Assembly: GCF_030814995.1 (NCBI RefSeq)
Contig: NZ_JAUSVX010000001.1
Coordinates: 372,001-436,000 of the forward strand
Direction of reading: 5' to 3'
DNA length: 64,000 nucleotides
DNA from: Labrys wisconsinensis
GTDB taxonomy: Bacteria; Pseudomonadota; Alphaproteobacteria; Rhizobiales; Labraceae
Shown here: piece by piece, positions 57,402 to 64,000 of the stretch
Numbering within the stretch: position 1 is the stretch's first letter
Layout: every line of letters starts with the position of its first letter
The notes under the pieces: model-generated
What the model was told of the DNA's origin: nothing
Database searches by the model: none
The model's input: the letters and a program-made list of their open reading frames with translations, nothing else
Position numbers and translations under genes: made by a program

Positions 57402-58148
57402 ATGTACGGCCGCAGGGCAATGTTCTACACGGCGAGCGCCACGCTCCTCGTCGGCGTGGTTCTCGGTGCCTTTCCCTCGATCGATTTCGACGTCTCCGAC
57501 TTCTTCGAGGATTCGACCCCGAGCTTCATCCTGCGCGGCGCGGCCCTGGCCAAGAGCCTGCGCGCCTTCGGCATGTTTTTTCCCACCTGCGTCGCCGTGG
57601 TCTTCGTCGCCGCGCTGCTGGTCAAGATCGTTCGCCCGCAGGTCCGCCTGCCCGTCGACACACGCGCCATCGTCGCCGTGCTGCTGACCTTCCTGCTCGG
57701 GCCGGCGCTGCTGGTCAACGCCGTGCTCAAGGAGCATTGGGGGCGCGAGCGGCCCGAATCGGCGGTCGAGAAGGTGGAGAAGGGCGAGGTCGCCTTCTCG
57801 CCCTGGTGGAACCCGATCGGCCCCTGCCGCAGCAACTGCTCCTTCGTCTCCGGCGAAGTCTCCAACAGCACCGTCCTGATCGCGGCTGCCGCCGTGCTCC
57901 CCGCCGCGGTCGCCGGCCCGGCGATGGCCGTGGCCGTTGCCTTCACGGTGATGGTGGCGGCGCTGCGGCTCGCCTTCGGCGGCCATTTCCTCTCCGACGT
58001 GCTGCTGGCGGCCCTGTTCACGCACATGATCGCCATCCTGATGCTGCGCCTGATGCACGATCCGCGCTGGGCCCCCGGCCGGCCCGGAGCCATCGACGCC
58101 TGGCTGGCCGGCCTCTTCCGACGCCGCGCCGTGCCGGACCCCTCGTAA
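57402..58148 (+). CDS. PAP2-family phosphatase (membrane)
   Basis: A 248-residue inner-membrane protein with about five hydrophobic helices and the PAP2 phosphatase signature. The three motifs are visible as KEHWGRERP, SNCSFVSGE (the PSGH-like block, here with SGE) and RLAFGGHFLSDVL. Relatives dephosphorylate lipid A or isoprenoid/phosphatidate phosphates. The second motif lacks the usual His after SG, as in some lipid A phosphatases; activity is therefore likely but the substrate is open. ATG 57402 is 35 bp after coaA. Confidence 0.88.
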   Translation: MYGRRAMFYTASATLLVGVVLGAFPSIDFDVSDFFEDSTPSFILRGAALAKSLRAFGMFFPTCVAVVFVAALLVKIVRPQVRLPVDTRAIVAVLLTFLLGPALLVNAVLKEHWGRERPESAVEKVEKGEVAFSPWWNPIGPCRSNCSFVSGEVSNSTVLIAAAAVLPAAVAGPAMAVAVAFTVMVAALRLAFGGHFLSDVLLAALFTHMIAILMLRLMHDPRWAPGRPGAIDAWLAGLFRRRAVPDPS

Positions 58149-58220
58149 TTCCCCGCCGAAACGGCTTGCACGGGCGCTTTCGCCGCCTATAGTCGCGCGC
58201 GATTTTTCCGGAGCGTGCCG

Positions 58221-59450
58221 ATGTCCAAGACGGTGAAGAAGGTGGTGCTCGCCTATTCGGGCGGCCTCGATACCTCGATCATCCTGAAGTGGCTGCAGAC
58301 CACCTATGGCTGCGAGGTCGTGACCTTCACCGCGGATCTCGGCCAGGGCGAGGAGCTGGAGCCGGCGCGCCAGAAGGCGCTGCTGCTCGGCATCAAGCCG
58401 GAAAACATCTTCATCGAGGATGTGCGCGAGGAATTCGTGCGCGACTACGTCTTCCCGATGTTCCGCGCCAACGCCCAGTACGAGGGCCTCTACCTCCTCG
58501 GCACCTCGATCGCCCGGCCGCTGATCGCCAAGAAGCAGATCGAGATCGCCGAGAAGGTCGGCGCCGACGCCGTTTCCCACGGCTCGACCGGCAAAGGCAA
58601 CGACCAGGTGCGCTACGAGGTCGCCTACTACGCCCTCAAGCCCGACGTCACCATCATCGCCCCCTGGCGCGAATGGGACCTGCGCTCGCGCGAGGCGCTG
58701 ATCCGCTTCGCCGAGGAGAACCAGATCCCGATCGCCAAGGACAAACGCGGCGAGGCCCCCTTCTCCGTCGACGCCAACCTGCTGCACTGCTCCTCCGAGG
58801 GCAAGGTCCTGGAGGACCCGGCGATCGAGGTGCCGGACTATGTCTATTCGCGCACCGTCGACCCGGAAAAGGCGCCGGACACCCCGACCGTCGTCACCAT
58901 CGACTTCGAGAAGGGCGACGCGGTGGCCGTCGACGGCGTCAAGCTGAGCCCGGCGGCGCTGCTGACCCGGCTCAACGAGCTCGGCCGCGTCAACGGCATC
59001 GGCCGGCTCGACCTGGTCGAGAACCGCTATGTCGGCATGAAGTCGCGCGGCATGTACGAGACGCCCGGCGGCACCATCCTGCTCCAGGCTCATCGCGGCA
59101 TCGAAAGCATCACGCTCGATCGCGGCGCGGCGCATCTCAAGGACGAGATCATGCCGAAATACGCCGAGCTGATCTATAACGGCTTCTGGTTCGCGCCCGA
59201 GCGCGAGATGCTGCAGGCCCTGATCGACAAGAGCCAGGAGGCCGTCACCGGCTCGGTGCGACTGAAGCTCTACAAGGGCGGCGTGCACGTCATCGGCCGC
59301 GAGAGCCCCTATTCGCTGTACAGCCAGGACCTCGTCACCTTCGAGGAGGGCGCGGTCGCCTACGATCATCGCGACGCCGCCGGCTTCATCAAGCTCAACG
59401 CCCTGCGCCTGCGCACGCTCGGCAGCCGCAAGCGCAAGCTCGGCGTATGA
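58221..59450 (+). CDS. argG: Argininosuccinate synthase
   Basis: A 409-residue enzyme condensing citrulline and aspartate with ATP, in arginine synthesis. It begins [17 protein letters not shown] (the N-type ATP pyrophosphatase loop) and shows [54 protein letters not shown] and [18 protein letters not shown] 58221 has GGAG seven bases upstream; a GTG two codons earlier is less likely. It is probably monocistronic. Confidence 0.97.
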   Translation: MSKTVKKVVLAYSGGLDTSIILKWLQTTYGCEVVTFTADLGQGEELEPARQKALLLGIKPENIFIEDVREEFVRDYVFPMFRANAQYEGLYLLGTSIARPLIAKKQIEIAEKVGADAVSHGSTGKGNDQVRYEVAYYALKPDVTIIAPWREWDLRSREALIRFAEENQIPIAKDKRGEAPFSVDANLLHCSSEGKVLEDPAIEVPDYVYSRTVDPEKAPDTPTVVTIDFEKGDAVAVDGVKLSPAALLTRLNELGRVNGIGRLDLVENRYVGMKSRGMYETPGGTILLQAHRGIESITLDRGAAHLKDEIMPKYAELIYNGFWFAPEREMLQALIDKSQEAVTGSVRLKLYKGGVHVIGRESPYSLYSQDLVTFEEGAVAYDHRDAAGFIKLNALRLRTLGSRKRKLGV

Positions 59451-59458
59451 CGCCGGAC

Positions 59459-59479
59459 GCCGGGCCGGAAAGGCCCGGC
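59459..59479. terminator. GC hairpin after argG
   Basis: GCCGGGCC and GGCCCGGC pair perfectly with a GGAAA loop, eight bases after the argG stop. No T-run follows, so it may slow or end transcription only with Rho, or simply stabilise the argG mRNA before the SDR gene. Confidence 0.5.
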
Positions 59480-59514
59480 CGGCCCATCACCACACGACAT
59501 CGGGAGGATTAGAC

Positions 59515-60270
59515 ATGGCCGGACAGACCGGAACTGCCATCGTGACCGGCGCCGCCACCGGCATCGGGCAGGCCATCGCCCTGGCGCTCCTGGAAGCGGG
59601 CTGGTCGGTGGTGCTGGCCGGACGGCGCAAGGCTGTGCTGGACGAGGTGGTCGCCGGCCATCCCCGCGCCGCCTCGGCGCTCACCGTGGCCGCCGACGTC
59701 ACCGACCCCGCCTCGGTGTCGGCGCTGTTCCGCGCGACCGTGGAGCGCTTCGGCCGGGTCGACCTCCTCGTCAACAATGCCGGCACCAACGCCCCGCCGG
59801 TCAACATCGAGGACCTGCCCTTCGAGCAGTGGAAGAGCGTCATCGACACCAATGTCACCGGCGTGTTCCTGTGCACGCAGGAAGCGTTCCGGGTGATGAA
59901 GGACCAGGTGCCGCGCGGCGGGCGCATCATCAACAACGGCTCGATCTCGGCCACCGCGCCGCGCCCGAACTCCGCCCCCTACACCGCCTCCAAGCACGCG
60001 GTGGAGGGCCTGACCAAGTCGACCGCGCTGGACGGCCGCAAATACGACATCGCGTGCGGCCAGATCGACATCGGCAACACGCTGACGCCGATGGCGGCCA
60101 GGATGACCAGCGGCGTGCTCCAGGCCGACCTCACCGTCAAGACCGAGCCGACCTTCGATGTGAAGCACGTGGCCGAGGCCGTGCTCTACATGGCCGGCCT
60201 GCCGCTCGACGCCAACGTGCTGCACCTGACCGTGATGGCGACCAAGATGCCGTTCGTCGGCCGCGGCTGA
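59515..60270 (+). CDS. SDR-family oxidoreductase
   Basis: A 251-residue classical short-chain dehydrogenase. It has the Rossmann [12 protein letters not shown] motif, [11 protein letters not shown], and the catalytic Ser-Tyr-Lys set in [12 protein letters not shown] and [19 protein letters not shown]. The region after the active site ([16 protein letters not shown]) is that of a subgroup annotated 3-oxoacyl-ACP reductase-like or glucose dehydrogenase-like. NAD(P)(H) preference and substrate are unknown. GGAGG precedes ATG 59515. A strong terminator follows. Confidence 0.92.
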   Translation: MAGQTGTAIVTGAATGIGQAIALALLEAGWSVVLAGRRKAVLDEVVAGHPRAASALTVAADVTDPASVSALFRATVERFGRVDLLVNNAGTNAPPVNIEDLPFEQWKSVIDTNVTGVFLCTQEAFRVMKDQVPRGGRIINNGSISATAPRPNSAPYTASKHAVEGLTKSTALDGRKYDIACGQIDIGNTLTPMAARMTSGVLQADLTVKTEPTFDVKHVAEAVLYMAGLPLDANVLHLTVMATKMPFVGRG

Positions 60271-60308
60271 GGCCGGGCTCGACCGTCCGGGGCTCCTGCC
60301 GCCGACCG

Positions 60309-60342
60309 ACCCGGCCCGCGCTCGCCGCGGGCCGGGTTCTTT
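60309..60342 (+). terminator. Rho-independent terminator after the SDR gene
   Basis: ACCCGGCCCGCG and CGCGGGCCGGGT form a perfect 12-bp stem with a 5-base loop (60309-60337), followed by TCTTTG. It stands 39 bp after the SDR stop and separates it from the porin region. Confidence 0.85.
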
Positions 60343-60344
60343 GT

Positions 60345-60958
60345 GATTGTTTCCACAGAATCGCATGAGCGAAACCTTGTTTCCGGGCAACGACGCGCAT
60401 CGGGACACGGCGCGGCTGGCTGCGACCGGCATCCGGGGCCATGCGATGCGATCGCCAGACATTGCGTCAACAATACTGTCCTGATTGGCGCAGCCTGCAG
60501 CCGCCGCGAGACATCATGCTGCGTTGCCGCTGTTGCGACGCACAATAGCCGAGCCTCCCCATCCCAACCTCTTGCGAAGACGGGGACTTCTGCAGTAAGG
60601 GCCGCGAGGTCTCCGGCATGAGAGCCTTCGCCGGGACGCCGGCGAGTTGCCGGCAACTGCCATGGACGCAGGGAATGACTGCGTCAGAAAAGCACAGCCA
60701 AAAGTCACAAAACCGTCACAATGTGGCACGTCTGCCACATGGCTTTTTGTTCCGAAGTTTTTCCAATTTGTAACAGAGTTTGTCACACAGTTTCGGACCG
60801 CGGATGATTAGTGTCCGCCTCGCCGCGCTTTGGGGGTCAGGGCGCGGCTGCCGATCCTTCGCACCATTCCCTCCGCCCGCTGGCCGCGCGCCGGCGCGGT
60901 CGGTTGCTGGCCGCGGACATGCCGCTCTGGCGTCGGCAAGCCAATCTTGGAGAGTTTT
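60345..60958. other. Long porin upstream region with palindrome
   Basis: About 610 bp without a convincing gene, AT-richer than average, upstream of the porin. It contains a perfect hairpin ATGTGGCA-CGTC-TGCCACAT at 60721-60740, followed by GGCTTTTTG. This could be an operator or a small terminator. CTGCCACATG also occurs at 63874-63883 on the same strand. Long leaders with regulatory elements are common for porins. Promoter boxes are not certain. Confidence 0.55.
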
Positions 60959-62173
60959 ATGATACGTGCGAAACAGTTCCTGCTCGGCAGCGCGGCCGCC
61001 CTGGCGACGGTCACGGGGGCGAACGCTGCCGACCTGCCGATGACCAAGGCCGAGCCGGTCGAATATGTGAAGGTCTGCAGCGAATTCGGCACCGGCTACT
61101 TCTACATCCCGGGCAGCGACACCTGCCTCCAGCTCGGCGGCTACGTCCGGTCCGACTTCTACTATGTCGAGCCGAAGAAGCGGAGCGACAACGCCTCGCA
61201 GTGGCAGGGCCGCGCCCAGGTGCGCTGGGATGCCCGCACCGCGACCGAATATGGCACGCTGCGCTCCTATATCGCGATCGACGCCGACTATGGCGCCGCC
61301 TGGGCGTCTACCAGCAACAGCTCCTTCAAGGTGCACTACGCCTACCTCCAGTTCGGCGGCGTCACCGCCGGCTTCATCGAGTCCGCCTTCAACTTCTATG
61401 ATGGGAAGTACGGCTCGCCGATCTACGCTACCTATGGCGGCGAACAGGGCCGCAAGAACATCCTGTCCTATACCGGCCAGTTCGGCGGCGGCCTGAGCGC
61501 CACGCTCTCGGTCGAGGACAGCATCGAGCACAACACGAGCATCGCCGGCTTCGGCGGCCTCACTGACAAGGACGACGCGGCCCGCACCGGCTACGGCGGC
61601 TCGCGCATGCCCGACTTCGTCGCCAACGTCGCCTATGACGGCGGCAAGGGTGGCTGGGGCAAGGCGCAGGTCATGGGCGCCGTCCACCAGGTGCGTGGCG
61701 TCCTCGACGACTACAGCAGCAAATACGGCTATGCCGTTGGCGCGGCCTTGCAGATGAACATCCCGTTCGCCGCCGGCGGCTACTTCGTGATCGAAGGCGA
61801 GTATGCGGACGGCGCCAGCGGCTACACCGGCGCCAACAAGTTCCAGAAGGCGCCCGACGCCTATGCCGGCCCCGGCCCGGGCTTTGCCTTCGAAACCGCC
61901 AAGTCCTGGTCGATCGAGGGCGAGGCCGGCTTCAACCTGACGCCCTCGCTGCTGGCGATCGCGTTCGGCAGCTACCGCAACTTCGATGCCCCGAGCATCA
62001 TCGCCGACAAGGGCAACGACTACACTGCCTGGGTCGCCGGCGGCCAGTTGGTCTACACCGTCGTCAAGGGCATGACTGTGGCAGGCGAAGTCTCCTACCA
62101 GAGCATCGACGTCACGGGTAAGAGCACCGTCGACACCTGGGCCGGCGCCATGCGCGTGCGTCGCTCCTTCTGA
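60959..62173 (+). CDS. Outer-membrane porin, Porin_2 family
   Basis: A 404-residue outer-membrane beta-barrel of the Rhizobiales Porin_2 (Omp2-like) group. A signal peptide ends ANA before ADLPMTKAEPVEYVKVC. The plug-like start (CSEFGTGYFYIPGSDTCLQLGGYVRSDF) with two cysteines is diagnostic. Many alternating-hydrophobicity strands follow, ending in RVRRSF with the terminal phenylalanine required for BAM insertion. It provides passive uptake of small solutes. GGAG lies seven bases before ATG 60959. It is expected to be abundantly expressed and ends at a strong terminator. Confidence 0.95.
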   Translation: MIRAKQFLLGSAAALATVTGANAADLPMTKAEPVEYVKVCSEFGTGYFYIPGSDTCLQLGGYVRSDFYYVEPKKRSDNASQWQGRAQVRWDARTATEYGTLRSYIAIDADYGAAWASTSNSSFKVHYAYLQFGGVTAGFIESAFNFYDGKYGSPIYATYGGEQGRKNILSYTGQFGGGLSATLSVEDSIEHNTSIAGFGGLTDKDDAARTGYGGSRMPDFVANVAYDGGKGGWGKAQVMGAVHQVRGVLDDYSSKYGYAVGAALQMNIPFAAGGYFVIEGEYADGASGYTGANKFQKAPDAYAGPGPGFAFETAKSWSIEGEAGFNLTPSLLAIAFGSYRNFDAPSIIADKGNDYTAWVAGGQLVYTVVKGMTVAGEVSYQSIDVTGKSTVDTWAGAMRVRRSF

Positions 62174-62199
62174 GGCGAAAGCCGGATCTACTCGACATG

Positions 62200-62234
62200 A
62201 AAGGGCCCGGCGGAGCGATCCGCCGGGCCCTTTT
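62200..62234. terminator. Bidirectional terminator between porin and caspase genes
   Basis: AAAGGGCCCGGCGGA pairs perfectly over 15 bp with TCCGCCGGGCCCTTT around a GCGA loop, with T-runs on both strands. It lies between the convergent porin and caspase genes and should end both transcripts. Confidence 0.93.
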
Positions 62235-62258
62235 CTTCATCGACGATTGTCCGCTGCT

Positions 62259-63821
62259 TCAGTGGTTGAACGCGCCGGACAGGGCGCCGCCGATCAGGGC
62301 GCCGCCGACCGCGCCCATGAAGGCGTCGCGCCCGGAAGTGTCGCTCGGCGGCGGGCGCTGGCGGTCGACCACCTGCTCGTCCTGCGGCGGCGGCCGGCGC
62401 CGGACGACGCGCGGCGGGCCGTCCGGCTGGATCGGCTGCTGGCGCACGACCTTCACCTTCGGCTTCTTCGGCGCCGGCGGCACGGCCGCCATGGTCTTTT
62501 GCAGCGCCGCATAGGCGACGTTGGTCTCGGCCAGCAGGAAGTCGTATTGCGGCTTGTTGAAATAGCCGGTGCCGGGAATGCCTCGGGCGGTCTGCCACTT
62601 GCCGATGGCGATGCGGGTCTTTGCCCCGAAATTGCCGTTGGCAGCGGAAGGATCGAAGCCCGCCAGCTTCAGCCGCTGCTGGATGGCCTTCTGTGCCGCC
62701 TGGTCGAGGTCGAGTCCCGCCTCGGTCTCGGCGGAGCTGGCGGCCTGCGCCACCTCGGGCGGCGCCGGGACCGGGCCTTGCGTCGGCACGATGCCGCCGG
62801 CGGGCGGCGCCAGCATGGCCTGCTTGCTGCGCTGGATGGCGTTGCGCGCCAGCGCGACATAGAGGCCGCTCGGATAGGTATCAATATAGGACTGGTAGTC
62901 CTCGACCGTGTTCGACTGCTTCACCGCCGCCCACAGGGCGTTCTCCCGGCCGAGCGCCACCGCATCGTCCGGCTGCGCCGCCGGGACCGGGGCGAGCGCC
63001 GCAGGCACGCTCGGGGCCGGCGCCGCGTCGGTCGCGACCGTCTGGGCGGCCGGATTGAGGAAGACGTCGCCGGTCAGCGAAGCCTGCACCCAGGGGCGCT
63101 GGCGGTTGTCGGTCAGCTTCAGCACCGCGCTGGTCACCCGGTTCATCACGCTGGAGAGGCTGGCATTGCCGCCGATATTCTCCAGGAGCGCCTGCGTGAA
63201 CGGCGAGTGGTCGCCGTTGCCGTCGAGGGCCACGTTGCCGGGGTCGGTGGCAAAGGCGATCAGCGATCCTTCGCTGGCCGCCTGGTTGACGACCTTCATG
63301 TCGGCCATGCCGCTGACCACGGCGATCGACCGCGACCGCGCCGCCAGGCTGCGCGACAGCGGATTGTCGCGGCAGGCATCGAGCAGCGCGATCTTCAGCT
63401 TCACGTCGCGCGACATCTGGTCGATGACGAAGCCGACCTTGGTGATCTCGAAATCGACCGAGAGGGCGTCCTCCAGCTTGGCGTCGACGGGAACGATATA
63501 GTTCTCGCTGTTCACCTGCATGCCATGGCCGGCATAGTAGAACAGACCGACATCGGCGCCGCTGACGGCACGGGCGAAACGCTGCACCAGCGCGCTCATG
63601 CCCTGCTTGTCGAGGTCATAGCCCTCGACCACCTGGAAGCCCAGCGCCTTGAGCTTGTCGGCCATGGCATGGGCATCGCGCGGCGGGTTGGGCAGCGCCG
63701 GGGCGTTGACATAGGCGCCGTTGCCGATGACCAGCGCGACGCGCTTGTCGGCGAGCGCCGCGCCTTGCAGGCCGATCAGGGTGAGGATCGCCAGACCGAG
63801 GGTGCGGAAGAGTGGCGTCAT
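62259..63821 (-). CDS. Secreted caspase-like (p20) protein with peptidoglycan-binding domain
   Basis: A 520-residue exported protein. A signal peptide (LGLAILTLIGLQGAALA) precedes a caspase p20 domain (residues about 25-250) with His99 in YYAGHGMQ and Cys150 in LLDACRDNPL. Next come a Pro/Ala linker, a short SYIDTYPSGLYVALARNAI segment of the kind seen before SPOR/PG domains, and a peptidoglycan-binding-type domain (about 395-450: IQQRLKLAGFDPSAANGNFGAKTRIAIGKWQ). Then follow a basic proline-rich tract and a C-terminal glycine-zipper (FMGAVGGALIGGALSGAF). AGGAG precedes ATG 63821. It probably works at the cell wall. Confidence 0.93.
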   Translation of the reverse strand: MTPLFRTLGLAILTLIGLQGAALADKRVALVIGNGAYVNAPALPNPPRDAHAMADKLKALGFQVVEGYDLDKQGMSALVQRFARAVSGADVGLFYYAGHGMQVNSENYIVPVDAKLEDALSVDFEITKVGFVIDQMSRDVKLKIALLDACRDNPLSRSLAARSRSIAVVSGMADMKVVNQAASEGSLIAFATDPGNVALDGNGDHSPFTQALLENIGGNASLSSVMNRVTSAVLKLTDNRQRPWVQASLTGDVFLNPAAQTVATDAAPAPSVPAALAPVPAAQPDDAVALGRENALWAAVKQSNTVEDYQSYIDTYPSGLYVALARNAIQRSKQAMLAPPAGGIVPTQGPVPAPPEVAQAASSAETEAGLDLDQAAQKAIQQRLKLAGFDPSAANGNFGAKTRIAIGKWQTARGIPGTGYFNKPQYDFLLAETNVAYAALQKTMAAVPPAPKKPKVKVVRQQPIQPDGPPRVVRRRPPPQDEQVVDRQRPPPSDTSGRDAFMGAVGGALIGGALSGAFNH

Positions 63822-64000
63822 GACGGCTCCTGTGTCGCAAGTCCGGAACGAGCTGTGATTCTCACGGCATCCGACTGCCACATGACTCAACGACATGCCG
63901 ACGCGTTGCCGCACCAACGACGTTGAGGCAACCGCCTGCAGCGCAATCAAGCCCCAGAGCCCGTTGCCACACAACACATGAGAGATCTGTGCGCTTTCGC
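63822..64000. other. Upstream region of the second caspase gene (window edge)
   Basis: The last 179 bases hold the ribosome site and presumably the promoter of the caspase gene on the minus strand. CTGCCACATG at 63874-63883 matches half of the palindrome upstream of the porin (60721-60740). No gene start is visible before the window ends. Confidence 0.4.

Noticed and set aside
60721-60745. Firm call as an intrinsic terminator
   Set aside because: The stem is only 8 bp and moderate in GC, and no gene end is nearby, so I left it as an unassigned palindrome.

Overview
The window is chromosomal DNA of an alphaproteobacterium, most likely in the Hyphomicrobiales (Rhizobiales). The evidence is very high GC with strong third-position GC, a Brucella/Rhizobium-type Porin_2 outer-membrane porin, the order hisB-DUF2628-hisH-hisA-hisF-hisE-coaA, a DUF1127 gene, and the transglutaminase/ATP-grasp/alpha-E operon common in this order. 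I cannot name the genus from sequence alone. I see no tRNA, rRNA, CRISPR array, integrase, transposase or phage structural gene.

Layout. 1-2415: two LysR regulators around a REP-type repeat array. 2668-7372: a TRAP transporter (dctP-dctQ-dctM) with a class III aminotransferase and aroQ. 7469-15242: ahcY, nth, a DUF2244 gene, an AraC/O6-methylguanine methyltransferase fusion, gpmA, a small secreted Cys protein ending inside a MITE-like palindrome, a hypothetical gene, pirin and cbiD. 15335-22080: a three-gene operon (transglutaminase-DUF2126, permuted ATP-grasp-alpha-E fusion, second transglutaminase) predicted to make and process a peptide product. 22201-26943: an AraC/phytanoyl-CoA-dioxygenase divergent pair, then a hydroxyproline-type epimerase and DHDPS-family deaminase with a divergent GntR regulator. 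26988-31664: recD2, a secreted protease-like protein without its catalytic triad, a GIY-YIG protein and a dimeric-barrel protein sharing a twin-palindrome promoter.

31691-38637: an acetyltransferase, a secreted caspase-SEL1 protein, a serine carboxypeptidase-like exoprotein, a PhnB-like VOC protein, an M19 dipeptidase and two small proteins. 38862-39460: a RelE/HigA-type toxin-antitoxin pair whose promoter palindrome suggests a leaderless mRNA. 39492-46042: an ArsR-like regulator and a complete peptide ABC transporter operon (dppABCDF, minus strand). 46289-50363: DUF2853, gshB, a Bcr/CflA exporter and a secreted serpin with an inhibitory-type hinge. 50507-51711: LysR divergent from DUF1127. 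51848-57366: histidine biosynthesis with an arginase-like gene between hisA and hisF, ending in coaA. 57402-63821: a PAP2 phosphatase, argG, an SDR, the porin, and a second secreted caspase protein.

Three themes stand out. Peptide and protein turnover recurs (dpp transporter, M19 dipeptidase, S10-like peptidase, two caspases, a pseudo-protease, a serpin, the ATP-grasp/transglutaminase operon). Short intergenic palindromes are abundant and fall into several families, one with compensatory stem changes. Many operons are translationally coupled by 4-base start/stop overlaps. No single locus is clearly a new system. The best candidates for novelty are the ATP-grasp/transglutaminase operon, the secreted serpin, the leaderless toxin-antitoxin promoter and the palindrome families.
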